This document shows positions 22,568 to 34,905 of a stretch of DNA of 64,000 nt, piece after piece. A model generated the notes under the pieces. It ran no database searches. It was given only the letters and a program-made list of their open reading frames with translations, and was not told where the DNA came from. Within the stretch, counting starts at the first letter, position 1, and each line of letters begins with the position of its first letter. Where the stretch lies: positions 396,017-460,016 of the forward strand of contig JAVSML010024335.1 in assembly GCA_038503035.1 (NCBI GenBank). Reading direction: 5' to 3'. Source of the stretch: Crocodylus rhombifer. Taxonomy: Eukaryota > Chordata > Crocodylia > Crocodylidae. The position numbers and the translations under genes are program-made.

Positions 22568-23487
22568 TGACAGGTGTGCCCCTTCGGGGTCTGTCCCCTG
22601 GTGATCCCGCCCACCTGTTATGGGCCAACAGCCCGCCTTCTCACCTGTCATGCCTTGTTGTTAATTGCTTAATTAGAAGATGTTAATTAAGCGGGAGGCT
22701 GCCCATTTCACTGTCCTGATGCAAGGGGGCACTATCTGCAGCTCCTTTCCTTCCCTACACCGCAGCCCAAGCCTTACAAATGGTACTCACATGGTTAGCC
22801 TGGGCCTTACTATACTCTGACCCCCTTGTCCTCCCTGGACTCTCTATGGCCCTGCTTCACTGGGTGCCTCACTGGGTTTTCATCAATGCTGCCCCCCCAC
22901 CCCCGGGGCTTCTCACTGCCCCCTCCTTGGGGCTTCTCACTGTCAATGCTGTCCTCCTCTCTGAGGCTTCTCACTGCCCCCTCTCTGGAGGCTTCTCACT
23001 TCCCCCACTCTCTGGGGCTGGGATCTCCATGCAGCCGTGGCTCCCCTATGAGGCTTCCTCCATCCCCTGATAGCTTCACCCAAACCTCCGATTCTAAACG
23101 GCAAACACAAAACACAAGTCCCTGGGCTATAACATAAAATCTAAGCCATCCGGCTAGATATCATTCCATCCCTACCAGGGAATTCTCCGCCCCATAACAG
23201 CAATCAGGAGCTGCTCGTGCAGTCAGGCTTCTCCCCTCTGTTTGCTCAGGCAGAGCTCCTTCTTCCTTGGCTGCTAGCAGGGAACTGCCAGCCTGGCCCC
23301 AGCCCTGGGGTTTAAATGTGAACTAGGCCCTGCCCCTTCCGATCAGCTGATCGCTGGCAGGTGTGGGTCACCAGCTAACTTTGGTTGCTCTGGCAACTGG
23401 CAGCTGGGGCTCCTCACTCACTGCTAGGGCTCTTTTCTAGCAGTTTCCCCTCTCTAAAGGAGCAGGGCGCCTAAGTGCTCTGCGACA
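22568..23487 (-). mobile_element. Solo LTR, 920 bp, with perfect 5-bp target duplication
   Basis: The block begins TGACAGGTGTGCC and ends CTCTGCGACA (TG...CA; reverse complement TGTCGCAGAGC...CCTGTCA). GACAC lies directly outside on both sides (22563-22567 and 23488-23492). It is GC-rich in an AT-rich setting and has no internal coding region, as expected of a solo LTR. Within it, GAGGCTTCTCACTGCCCCCTC-like units recur at about 22904-23005. I place it on the reverse strand because TGTCGCAGAG resembles the 5' start and a TTTAAA box at about 23310 would then lie in U3. Ty3/gypsy and endogenous retrovirus are both possible. Confidence 0.7.
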
Positions 23488-23492
23488 GACAC

Positions 23493-25782
23493 TTACAGCA
23501 TTACATGTAGAGCTAGAAATCTTTGTTCTCCAGAGAAGTTACTTTTGGAAAGAGATAACATTTTGTAGCAGAACTGCCATGCTTTTCCACCACAAACTAC
23601 TTGAATGCTGACTTTTTGCAGTGCTAAAACGGCTTATTTTGAGCCAGAAATGTAAGCTTGTCTATGGTCAGTCACACAGTTTGCACAGTGACAGCAGCAA
23701 GTTTCCTTTCTTCCTTATTAGTTAGTTCTAATTATTGATTTAACATTTATAAAAATAATGAAGGAATACAGGACTCCTTGCAGGGAGGCATGCTTTTGGC
23801 TATAAATGAAGAACACGTGACTTAGATAGTGACAAGTGTGTCACAGTCTCAGTGGTATCTCAAACAGAAATAGCAGGTGGAATAGGTATTTCACTTGAGT
23901 GAAATAAATGCCACTTGCCATAAAATATTTCCACCTTAACTGCAAAAAAGTGTAGTACATACTGGCTATTCATTTAGTATTGTTGTATAGTAACAGTTTC
24001 TTCTGCTTTCAGCTTCCACATTTTCAGCTGAAAGTTTCCCACTGAAAACCTAGTCACTAATAACAAAGACATGCTATTTAATTTTCTGTTAATGGAGACC
24101 AGCAATTATTATACACTGACTGTTCTAGGGTGTTATTTTTATAAACAAAAGAGACTAAGTAAGAACCAAAGTTATCATTAGGAAATACATTGTCGTTAAA
24201 TTAATACACTTTAATTTAAATTAATACACAGCACAGCCACATATGTATGTGCCCTCCCTCAGTACCATGCTGTGGGAAAATAGGAAGAGATCTCCTAGTG
24301 TGCAGCACTCCCTGCTTTCTTTACCATATGCCTTCTAAATACGCTCCTCTGTATCAGTATGCTGGTTCTGTATAACCTAACATTCACAGTGCAGCCCGCT
24401 GACTCTTGGCACATCTGATTCTTAGGTATTTTATATCTTACAGTTGCTAAAAGGTAGCCTATTTGATAAGTAATTTATGCACTAACCTATGATTCCCAAC
24501 AACTGTTGTACACCTGTGACACTGGATGCTCCAATAATTAACAAATTTGACTAATTGGAATGATTTCCCTAAATTTCTTTATGCAGTCCAAATAATGGCC
24601 TCAGTTCAGCAAGGAACTGGAAGAATATGCCAAAGCCAAGAACTTCAGTTGACTATAATGAGAAATTTGCTACAGTGAGCAACATAAATTGACAGTCTTC
24701 TTTGCTGAGAGATACAAAGAAGAAAAGTTAGCTTAGATTTAGAGAGGATGGTAAGACTATGGGAAATCATACACCATTTTGATTAGGAATTAAACACATT
24801 TTTAGTTCCAGTTCGCAGAAGTGATAGGTTGCTTAAATTAATAGAAAGTTAAACTAAGTTCTAAAATATTGAAAGCAGAAAGAATAAGAGCTGAATGACA
24901 CAAAAGTGTGAAGAGATATTCACAAAGGAGAATGGTAAAAATGACAAATAAACAGTTAAAAACCTGAGGATAAACCAAGAAAATTATTTTAATATAGTAC
25001 AATTATCATATAAAGTGTAGCCTTTTAAAACTGTGCACAAAATATGTGTTACATAAATTGTTACACAAACTAGGTTGGCTCCCTTTTGAACATTCCAGAC
25101 TAAATAGAGTGTGTGTTCGAGCATTACATTTCTAGCAGGAAAATCACAGTTGCACCAGTAAAAACTAAGTATACAAGTGTTCAGGAAGTTTCTAGAGTCA
25201 AAACATGGCAGGTCTGGTAGAAACTTCTACCTTGCCCAGTGAGGTAGAATTGGCCTTTGATAGAATTTCTACCAGAGCGACAAATGTTTGTACACTTACC
25301 TCTGAGAGAAGCCTCCACACTGCCCTCCAGAATCCCAGCATGCATTGTTCTGCCACTTCTCCCTCCTTTCCAGAGAGGGACTCAGCTGGACTCTACTGCT
25401 CCAGCTGAACACACAGCAAACCCCTCCCCCAGGGCTGTGCACCTGACAACCCTCCCAACATGGAGCAGGTGGGAGAAATTAACATGCCAGCATTAGACCC
25501 TGACCTGATAAAACCCCTCCAGACTCAGCCCAAGTCCACCCCTGCTGTTCCCGGAGTCCCCCTCCAGACCCAGACCTGGAAGCTACCCAAAAAACTGCTC
25601 TGTCAGGAGTAGGGACATCCACTCCTGGTAGGGCCATGTCTGCTCTGTCTGTATGGAAGCAGGCAGAGCCACTAGACCTCACCCACCATACTCAAAGAGC
25701 ATAAACACAACCCCTGGAACAGAGCTCATCAACCCCTGCCCCCTCCCTGCACTGACATGGACTGGACTGACCCCATCTCCAC
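23493..25782. other. AT-rich sequence, nothing firmly recognised
   Basis: No gene or clear repeat termini are visible. The last 500 bp (25250-25780) are richer in C and may be an unrecognised repeat. Confidence 0.35.
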
Positions 25783-28213
25783 TTCATAGTTTCATAGTTG
25801 GTAGGGTTGGAAGGGACCTGAGCAGATCATCAAGTCTGAACCCCTGCCACGGCAGGAAAGAATTCTGGGGTCAAACAACCTCAGCAAGGTGTCTAACTAG
25901 CCTCCTGTGGAAGACCCCCAGAGTAGGATTGAGCACCACTTCCCTTGGAAGTTGGTTCCAGATCCTAGCTGCCCTGACTCTGAAGTAGTACCTCCTGATA
26001 TCTAGCCTGAATCTGCTCTCTGTCAGCTTATGGCTGTTATTCCTTGTTACTCCCAGTAGCACTTGGGGGAACAGGGGCTCTCCCATTGCTGGCTGGTCTC
26101 CCTTGGCCAGTTTATAGACGGCCACCAGATCCCCTCTCAGCCTTGTCTTGTAGAGGCTGAACAGGTTCAGGTCTCGTAGCCTCTCCTCATAGGGCCTGCC
26201 TTGCTGCCCCCTGATTATGCAAGTGGCCCTCCTCCAGACCCTCTCCATGTTGTTCACATCCCTCCTGAAGTGCAGCACCCAAAACTGGATGCAGTACTCC
26301 AACTGCAGCCTGACCGATGTCATATAGAGGGGGAGGATCACCTCCTTGGATCTGCTTATGATGCATCTGTGGATGTATAACAAGGTGCGGTTAGCTTTCC
26401 TGACTGCGTCACCGCATTGGCAGCCCATATTCATCTTGGAGTCTATAATGACTCCAAGATCCTTTTCTGCCTCTGTGCTGATGAGGAGGGAGTTCCCCAG
26501 CCTGTAGGTATGCTGCTGGTTCTTTCTCCCTAGGTGCCATACCCTGCACTTGTCAGTATTGTATCCCATCTCATTCTCATCCACCCACCCCTCCAACCTG
26601 TCTCTCCCTTCTAGTGTGCCCACTTCTCCCCACATCTTAGTGTCATCTGCAAATTTGAACAAGGAGCTTTTCACCCCTTTGTCCAAGTTGCTGATGAAGA
26701 TGTTGAACAGTGCAGGCCTGAGGACCAAGCCCTGGGGGGACCCCACTGCCCACATCCCTCCAGGTCGAAAATGACCCGTCCACCACCACTCTCTGGGTGT
26801 GGCCCTCCAGCCAATTGGTGACCCATCTGACTGTGTAGTCCTCAACACCACAATCTCCTAATTTTTTGATGAGAATAGGATGAGACAGTGTTGAAGGCCT
26901 TCCTAAAGTCCAGAAAGACTATGACCACCGTGACACCTGCTTCAAAGGATTTTGTGACCTGGTTATAGAAGGCCACAAGGTTGGTCTGACAGGATCTGCC
27001 TCTGATGAACCCATGTTGGTTGCCCCTAAGCATACACTACCCTGCTTGCCCCTCGCAGATGTGCACCTGGATAATTTTCTCAAAAAGCTTCCCCAGGACC
27101 AAGGTAAGACTAACAGGCCTATAATTTCCTGGGTCCTCCTTCCTCCCTTTTTTGAAAATGGAGAGCGCATTGACCATTTTCCAGTCCTCTGGCACCTTGC
27201 CAGAGCACCACAAGTGCTCATAAAGCTGTCCCAGGGGTCCTGCAATGACCTCTGCTAATTCTGGGGTGGAGATCATCAGGACCTGCAGATTTGAACACAT
27301 CCAGTCCCACCAGAAGTTCCCTGACTAGGTCCTCTCTGACCCTGGGCCTGACTGCACCTCCCCTGGGACCATCAGGGATCCTGGTGTGGGGGATGACCTG
27401 GTCCCTACTCAGAAAAATGGAGGCAAAGAAATTGTTACATAGGTTAGCATTGTCATCTGGTGAGACCACCAGATTTCCAAGAGTGTCTTGCAGAGGCCCC
27501 ATGTTACCTGGAACCTTCTTTTTACCCCCTATGTATTTAAAAAAGGATTTCTTGTTATCTTTGATCCGGGTTGCTAGTCCCAGTTCCATCTCCACCTTCA
27601 CCTTCCTAACAGCCCCCCTACAATCCCGAGCAATGGAGGTATAGTCCTCCCTGGTGATGGCCCCTCCCTTCCATTGGGTGTATGCTTCCTTCTTAGCTTT
27701 GAGACATTCCTGGATGCTTTTGGTGAGGCATGGGGGCTTTTGAGCATTCTTGCCCCCTTTGATCTGTATTGGGATTGCCACACCTTGGGTTTGGAGGATC
27801 TTCTCCTTCAGGAATAACCATTCTTCTTGGACTCCCAACTCCCCACCCCTCTGGGACCTCAGTGCCTCCCCAACTAGTCTCCTTAGCTCAATGAAATCTG
27901 CCCTCCTGAAGTCCAGGGCTGCTGTCTTGCTGCAGGCCTTTGCCACCCTGCGCTGGATGGTGAATTCCAATAGGTGATGATTGCTATCACCCAGATGATC
28001 AAGCACATGCAGTCCCCTCATTAGGTTGTTGATTGTGGCCAGGTAACTTCCACTGGGATTGGAGCCTCCAGGTTCCCCCCCACCAAGCCAGCACCCAGCC
28101 TGCAAGCACCTGACCCTGACCACAATCACCTGACCTGTGCTGGAACTGGGTCTGTCAGTCAGTACCAAAAGAGTAAGGATCCACTGCAGGCTCCTAGAGG
28201 GGGAAACTGACAA
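25783..28213 (-). mobile_element. CR1 LINE, about 2.4 kb, endonuclease linker to 3' end
   Basis: This is a long reverse-strand CR1. The 3' tail is at 25783-25800 (repeats of TTCATAGT), followed by 'ggttggaagggacctg'. The frame 25871-26851 (326 residues) covers motif B in altered form (GSPQGLVLRPALFNIFI), intact FADDTKMWG (67-75), LGRKNQQHTYRLG, and the C-terminus FRLDIRRYYFRVRAARIWNQLPREVV. Frames 26842-27033 and 27037-27300 give motif A (VVIVFLDFRKAFNTVS) and the N-terminal RT (FKKGRKEDPGNYRPVSL). Frame 27218-28213 (331 residues) gives the end of the endonuclease (LGDSNHHLLEF, where the family has S-D-H) and the linker (FFKYIGGKKKVPGNMGPL). At least three frameshifts. It is the most complete CR1 in the window; the 5' end is lost. 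Confidence 0.9.
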
Positions 28214-29346
28214 GTGTGAAAAGACAGCAGATATGTTCTGGGTCTGCTATCTCAGAGCCTGAGAGCTTAGAGGGAGGAAGGGGCTATTAGGAGGGCCATG
28301 GTCCCTTAGAGAAGCCAGTCAGTCAGCCCTGACTTGTGCTCTCATCTGCTGCCAGCTGTCTCCAGACAGACAACAGAGGCTGCAAAGCATCTTAGGATAC
28401 ATGAACTGCCCCCCCACCCCAGCTGGGTGCTGCCAGCAGTGCAGACTGTCTAAAGAGAACCCAGCCAGGCTCTATAAGGCTTGTACAGTCCTAAACTTTA
28501 CAGCCATTCTGACTAAGAAGTGCTAAACTTCCACTATTTCATTTAAATGTTTCCATGCACCCAGAGACTTCTGAGGGACCATTAAAAGGTGTTAAATTAA
28601 GGTACTATCACTTACTGGGGGGGGGGGAGGGGGAGGAAATTGAATTAAATTAATCTTACTTTTGGATTTGTATGTGATATAAAAAATATTAACTGTCCAG
28701 CTGTGGAAGAGGTGTATGAGAATTAACAGGACATGGAAAAGATACTAATAAAATAGTGGTGAGCAAGTAGTGAATTAGAGTAAAGCTGTGATAAGTTAGA
28801 ATCCACAGATCACAGATGAGAGAAGATATTACTGGAAATTAACAAGTATAATTAGAAATGTTTGGACATGAGTGCCAGTTGATTGGAAAACAGAGATCAC
28901 ATTTTTTAAAATTGTACCAAGATTAAGACATGGGCTTCTAACAGCTTTGAGTTCCATAGGCCTTATCTGTGAAGAGCACCACAGAGAAATTGTAATGCAA
29001 TTTCAGTTTATGGTTTTGTGAAAAATTTCACCCATCAATGAAAAAAAACAGGGGCTGCAAGTGTGGATTCCTTGACAGTTACTTGGTTTGGGGGAAAACA
29101 GAGAGTATATATGTAATGGCCACTTGTGCCCAGTAGTTCCACTGGCTGTTACTGACTGATGAATATTCTATTTATGGTAGAGTACCCAATGCCTGGAATC
29201 TATTAATTACTAGTGATGCTCAGATCTAGCTCCAAAATTGGTTCTAAATCATGAGTCAGTATTAACAGACTCCATGTGCATATAACAACAAAAAAGGAAG
29301 GAAAAAAGCCCACAAATGTAGAATTACTTAAAGATGGGTATAAACA

Positions 29347-29380
<34 letters not shown>

Positions 29381-30029
29381 ATATATCATATGGATATTAT
29401 TGCAGTAAAACATAGCTGAAATGAAAAGATAGTTAAATACCTCAAGGTAGGGCTCAAAGTTTTCAGGTCTACATATACCATCTGCAGTGTTTGTGTATTC
29501 CTAATGAAATAAACTATATAGAAATACATATGTTTATAACTGCATGCAGTGAAATAAACATCAAAATATTTTAGTAAACATTTTAGAGGGGACAGAAAAA
29601 GAAAGTCTTCATTTGTTAGCTGCAGACAAATCTGGGGACTGGTAACTGTTCACCAAAGAGATATCACTCACTTTCACTATGCTCAATAGAATCCATCAAA
29701 AGCTCCTGGACACAATGTAGAAAAGATAGGATCTAAGTTAAGAAGCTTTTAGTATTTAGAAGGCTGAGTATAAAGTAAATCAAAAGATAAGACATCACAT
29801 ATTCTATTAAAAGGACACTGAAGATGCTTAGCTCTAAAATTTGACCTAAAAATTTGATGGTGGCAACAACTGTCATGCCTTAACCTTTAGAAATCCACCT
29901 TGCATTGTTTTGGAAACTGGCCTATGCCATCACCACACAGTACATAAATAAATGGAGATATAACTTTAAAATTCACAATAAACAGTTCCATTCATGTGTA
30001 TCATACCTATTATATTACACGTTTTTACT
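28214..30029. other. AT-rich intergenic sequence with simple repeats
   Basis: No gene was recognised. It contains a G-run at 28617-28629 and a (CA)n tract at 29347-29378. The remainder is AT-rich with short chance frames. Confidence 0.4.
29347..29378. repeat. (CA)n microsatellite
   Basis: About 16 CA units, followed by GTATATAT. Confidence 0.95.
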
Positions 30030-30200
30030 AAACGTATACCTGATCCAAGGGCTTTTTAGGGTGATGTATTTTATTGAACCAACATAGTGACTAGCTGGTT
30101 CTGTGATCAAAAACCGTACAAGAATGTCTTGCATTTGAAAGCTTATTTAACTTTATCCCATCTACATAATTGGTCCAATAAAAGATATCATCCCAAGAAA
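30030..30200. mobile_element. Penelope-like element tail (old copy)
   Basis: The stretch contains 'gggtgatgtattttattgaa', 'gcatttgaaagctt' and 'aattggtccaataaaagata', an inverted arrangement of 'ttttattggaccaa' and its complement. The same motif set recurs at 59335, 60717 and 61040. I associate this motif set with Penelope-like retroelements of reptiles, from memory. There is no coding sequence. Confidence 0.4.
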
Positions 30201-32460
30201 TCCTTCCCTCCACATAATTTATGGACCATCATGGCTACAACACCACTCTTACCAGAAATATCAAAAAAACTATGCTCTAATGGAAATGCTGTTGGTTATT
30301 TTTCACTTTTCTGTTTTTCTCATTTTGTAGAAACCAATACACACACAAACTGATGGATCTAAGGTTCTTACTTACAGTGACCTCCATAAATCCTTATCCC
30401 TATACTTGCTCATAGTTATTATGACTTCAATGAAGCTCCACATATGTTCAAGGAGGGACCTGTACTTAAAGCTATCATTGCAGAATTAGAGCCTAATGTG
30501 CTAATTGATAGGTCAGATGTTTCGGCCTACACAGTCTGTGCTCAGTTCTGGTTTGAAGTCAGAAGGGCCCTGGACTTTGAGACTTGAGCTTATAACTGTA
30601 TCCACATTTTATCTGTAACAGAAGAAACATTTCCTAAATGCAGCACTACATACACTTACTTACCTGCTGATTGAAATATTTCCTTTACAAAAATTGCTGT
30701 CTGCCCTTAACTCTAATGAGTAACATTGCAAATGTAATGTCTTATGTTACCTGAACTGTTTGGTATTTTAAAACGTTGGGAGGTGCAAAATACATTAACG
30801 TGTGGCAAGTTGTTTGCATACACAATCAAAATGTTTATCTAATTTCTACTGTGTTGTCATTTTAACTACTGCAAAGTGGGTGTAGTAGGCTATCAGATGC
30901 AAGTGGTAGGGTCTGATACATACATAGAACATCAGTTAATCTATGCGATTCTGTATTTTAGCAGGCAATTTTAGAGATCATCCTGACGCCAGTTTGAAAT
31001 GCGCCTCTTAAAATCATTCCTAATATATAGATCCTGTTAAGATTATTTTTATATTGCTCTAGGGAACAATTTCATAATATCTACTTACCATGACCTTATT
31101 CTATACAGATCTTTATAACTCTACCTTTTATTTTATATCACATGCTACCAAGTCTCTAAGTTCTCAAGCTTTCTTTGGTTCCAGTAGAGCTGGTACTGTA
31201 AAAATCTGTGTGTAAAAATAAAGCCCTTTTAAAAATACCTAAACAATACAAGGATTGATGTTCAAGTGCTGTGCTTGCAATAGAAATAGTTTGAAAAATA
31301 CAAGGCAGTGTTCTAAACTATCTAAATTGTATAAAATTGCAGGATGATTGCCTGCCCTTGAAGGAAGTTTAAACACTAAATCCATATGTAAGAATATAAT
31401 CTTTTAAAAAATAAAAACACAAAAAGGAAATACACTGATGAGGATGGAAAAATAATTCAGGGCTAACAACCTAATGAACTGCTGCTTAAGGTGGTTTAAG
31501 AAGTTAAAGGGGCATGCTTTCTCTCATTCTCTGCTTAATGACCCCTAAAATTAATTGCACTGTTATACCGGCTTGTCCCTATCATTTCCCCTAATACATG
31601 CTATCATAATAACATTTTACTCACAAAACATATTAAACTGAAAAAGTTGACATACCCTCCAAGCACCACACTTAAATCTGGTATTTTTGCTACTCTAATA
31701 AAATTCTACATTTACTTTAGTTCAATAATGAGTGAAAATAAAATCCTAAACCCAACACAACTAAATTTTCTTTACACATACAATCATTGGTTACTTCATC
31801 TTTCTAGATTTCCCCTGTAGGTATACACAGCATTCACAGAAAGGCAAATCTACAACACCTCAAAAGGACTGCGCTTCCCTTTAGTATGTTTATATAATTC
31901 TTATTAATGATTGTAAGATTGAAAAAGATTAGTTGGTTCCTTTTCCCACCATTATTAGAGTTTGAATAACTTTCTGTACTCTGCTTTGCTAGCATATTGG
32001 AAAAACAATTTGCATAGACCAGCTTCTGGGACAAATCAAGGAATTTCATTTCCCAGCCCCGATCCAGAAAACCATTTAAGCATCTGTCTCTTAGATGCTG
32101 ATCTTAGACTATAAGCTGTTGTGGGTGAGGACCACTCTTTTGGTCTGTATTTGTGCACCACAAAGTAAAATGGGAAATCTAAATCTTAGAATATATCTCT
32201 ATTGTGTCTTCAAATATGTCCCAGGAGGGATGTTCACAAGTGCATTGGATTGCATGCTTCCTCTTGCATGGGTCAAATACCTTTCTATGGGAATCCTTCC
32301 TATAGCCACTCTTAAGAGCTTGATTTCTAGAATACTTGAATATGGTAGTTGGGGATGTCACTAGATAAATATCATTTCTTCACTTCCTCTGGAGTTGGCA
32401 CCTGCGAGTAGAAGGGGGTGAGCATGGTGCACACCCTAGTCACTGCATTAAATGTAGTAT
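30201..32460. other. AT-rich intergenic sequence
   Basis: No gene or clear repeat terminus. The segment 32100-32175 ('taagctgttgtgggtgagga', 'gtatttgtgcaccacaaa') resembles an old amniote interspersed repeat, but I cannot name it. Confidence 0.4.
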
Positions 32461-32665
32461 TGGTTAACTAAGCTCTAATTCACTGCACAGTAACTTGCAC
32501 TACTACTCAGTAGTGCCAGAACATGTTTTTTTAGTGATGGTTACTGCACAGTAGCCTAATAACACTGTGCAATATTATATTAGCATGGGTTTTGCCCAGC
32601 ACACTACTGCACAGTATTATGAGGCTACTGCACAGTAAATGGTTCATGTAGACATGCCTGCTGAG
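32461..32665. mobile_element. Chompy-like MITE rich in ACTGCACAGTAA motifs
   Basis: The palindrome-like unit CTGCACAGTA occurs four times, at about 32483, 32543, 32606 and 32627, within 160 bp. The right end, TTCATGTAGACATGCC, matches the terminal style of the other Chompy-like MITEs. The same 'ttactgcacagtaaa' motif is present just inside the left end of the Harbinger element at 4799. The left boundary is uncertain and may lie nearer 32400. No coding capacity. Confidence 0.5.
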
Positions 32666-32840
32666 ACCCTAGAGTAGATGTAGCTTTAGAGACTAAAGTT
32701 AGTAATATATATAAAAATAATTTAAAAAACCCTGATTTTTATGCACATAAATACTTTCAATGAAGACACTGAAATCCCTTGTAAATTAGGAACATACTTA
32801 AATGCTTTGGTGGATCAAGGCTAGAGTTTATTTAATTTAG

Positions 32841-33028
32841 GGTGCACATGCACATAACACTTAGACTGGTTTAAAGCAATTTAAATGACAAACATTCAGA
32901 TGTACCAGCCAGTTTAGAGTGGTTTAAACCTTCTTAACCATTTTGAAACTATACTTGGATAATGAAGTAATGAATAATTATTTTGATCTGTTTCTGCATG
33001 AACTAGTTCAGTATTATGTGTGGACACC
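32841..33028. mobile_element. Short MITE with inverted ends
   Basis: The left end GGTGCACATGCACATAAC and the reverse complement of the right end (GGTGTCCACACATAATAC) are inverted copies with several mismatches; 'actggtt' and 'aactagtt' pair further inside. At 188 bp without coding capacity, it looks like a small Harbinger- or hAT-type MITE. The target duplication is not clear. Confidence 0.35.
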
Positions 33029-33249
33029 AAAATCTTGGTAATTAGTGTCTGGTCAGTCAGTCTTCCAGACATCCCACACTGCACTGCTCCTCAGCCTCCC
33101 ACCCAACTGTTGTATGGCAACTGGATGCTCTAATACACAGTCAGCCAAGGGGAAAAACAGAGGCCAGGAGGGCATCTGCAGAGCTGGGTACCTTGCAATA
33201 GTCTATCAGGGTGGAGTCCACCAGGGGAGGCAAGACACCCTTACTGTGG

Positions 33250-34239
33250 CTAGGCAGCAACAGTAAGCTGCCCTGTGGTGAAGCCAGCAAGCCTAATCAG
33301 AAAGCACCTGTGGATAGCTGCAGAGGTCACCTGACTGGAATGGGGCAGGGCCTGAGAGAGATAAGCCAAGGGCTGAGCCAAGGCAAGTAGTCTGTCCCTG
33401 GAGGTTGCAAGGGAAAGAGCTCTCCAGAGCTCCCCAGAAGCCAACTTCTGGGTGACTGGTTAAGCGTCTAAGGGGTGCATTGAGGTTAACCGCGGCAAGA
33501 TGCCAGTGGCACACCACTGTTTTGGAGCCCAGCTGGGGCAGGAGATCTGGATACAGACCAGACTTAAACCAAAAGAGGGTGAAAACTTAAAGAGGGGCTA
33601 AAGCTCAGCCCAGGTGAAAACCAGACTGGGGCCACGGGCCTTCTTACCCAAGAAGGGAGGAGAGCAAGGTCAGGGGCCCTCTTGTTGAGAAGAACAGAGG
33701 CTGGAGTCAGAGGCCCTCTTGCCCAAGAAGGACAGAGACTGGGGCCAAGGGCCCCATGCCTGAGCAGGGCAGAGACCAGGGCCAGGGGCCCAATGCAGTG
33801 GGCCTAGGCAAGGACACAGCCAAAGGAGCAGAGTCTGGGAAGTCTGAGGCCCTGACAAGGGAGTAAAGGCCTAAGTTAGCCTGGTAGTGGCTTGAGGCAA
33901 AGTACTCTACCTAAGCGATATCTATTAACACCTACGAGGCATGGGTACAGCTATAGGGGAGGTTTTAAGGCTCTAAATAGCCCATAAGACAACGGGTGCC
34001 CTAGGGACACATATGGACCAGGGAGACCCATTTTGTGTGAGGACAGGATTTGAGGCTAGTGGGATTCAAAGAAGGGATCTTCTGGAGAACAGTAGGACTG
34101 GGGCTGTAAGATCCTTAGGTGGCCTCTCATTAAAAATCAACCAATTACATCAAGGCATGGCAGAAAACATTAAAGGGAGCATACTTTAGAGTGAGAGCCA
34201 GGCAGTTGTCATTTGGCCACCAGGGGGTATCATAACAGT
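33250..34239 (+). mobile_element. LTR-like block with an internal minisatellite
   Basis: This moderately GC-rich stretch of about 1 kb has no coding sequence, a possible end at GGGTATCATAACA (34239) and a TATA-like 'ctctaaatagccc' near 33973. It resembles the U3-R layout of an LTR. I could not find a target duplication or a certain start, so the left limit is arbitrary. It may be an LTR or another long non-coding repeat. Confidence 0.3.
33637..33792. repeat. 37-38-bp minisatellite, about four copies
   Basis: Units begin GGCC(C/T)TCTT or GGCCCCATG at 33637, 33675, 33712, 33750 and 33787, a spacing of 38, 37, 38 and 37 bp. The shared core is an 'agaaggacagagactggggc'-type sequence. Confidence 0.85.
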
Positions 34240-34500
34240 TTATAGGCCTGATACTGTTACAGCTGCACAGAACCCTGATCAGTTAAAAATGGCCATGGGA
34301 TGCTTTATCTAAACCTCATTGGATAAGGTTTAGATAAAGCACCCCAGCAGCCATTTTTAAATTTTCAGGGACTTATTCACATAATCGTGAGACCGTGCTG
34401 GAGCAGTCTAATTAGAATGCAGAGCAGACTTGATTAATCTAGAATAAACTCTGATACATTCTAATCAGAATGCTAACCAGCACGTATATAGGTCAATATG
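34240..34500. mobile_element. Palindromic MITE with 34-bp hairpin arms
   Basis: Arms at 34283-34316 and 34326-34360 are near-perfect inverted copies (TTAAAAATGGC... and ...GCCATTTTTAA, with TGCTTTATCTAAACCT against AGGTTTAGATAAAGCA), with a 9-bp loop. The right part carries 'ctaattagaatgc' and 'ctaatcagaatgc', a second imperfect repeat. The core design (AAAATGG, then GCTTTA, CTAAA, hairpin turn) is the same as in the element at 2381-2660, so the two are probably related MITEs. Confidence 0.5.
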
Positions 34501-34587
34501 ATAAGTGTTGATAAACTCCAGAAGGTGTTAAGAAATTAATATCTGAAAGATTTCCCATCAAGTAACCTACCTCTCATGTCACCATGC

Positions 34588-34905
34588 TCAAAGAATGGGA
34601 ACAGAAGAATATGGCATGTACATGGAATGAGTGTGTGCTCGCCTTGCTTTGAGTACCCGCTCACACGCCGCCTTGGAGTGGGCACCTGGTGATGGGTACA
34701 AGGAGGTTTCGTGCAACCTCTGACAGGGGTTCCAATCACCCCAGGGAGAACCCCAGAACTTGTCTGCCATGACTTTGAGTATTGCTTCAGTGGTGGGATT
34801 CCCCGTTGGCGGTCCCTCGAGCAGATATTTATGGGGCTCCACCTCCCCTACACCCCTTCCATATGCCAGCCTCCAGTGGGCCACCTGATCTTGAGGCAGC
34901 TGTCC
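34588..34905 (-). pseudogene. Unclassified repeat-encoded protein fragment, copy L
   Basis: A reverse open frame of 98 residues contains WRLAYGRGVGEVEPH, then TTEAILKVMADKFWG, then AACERVLKARRAHT. The same protein pattern is encoded on the opposite strand at 37080-37346. Conservation of the reading frame between two diverged copies shows it was once coding. I do not recognise the family. A transposon or retroelement protein is likely because it is repeated; it shows no CR1, DDE or Myb motif. Confidence 0.45.

Noticed and set aside
27291..27977. Forward frames over the 25.8-28.2 kb CR1
   Set aside because: Antisense of the reverse-strand CR1 ORF2, whose protein motifs are clear.
32100..32175. 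Named ancient amniote repeat
   Set aside because: It looks familiar as an old interspersed repeat, but I could not recall a family reliably.
33250..34239. Exact LTR boundaries with target duplication
   Set aside because: I tested several TG starts against the sequence after 34239 and found no matching flank, so only an approximate LTR-like block is reported.
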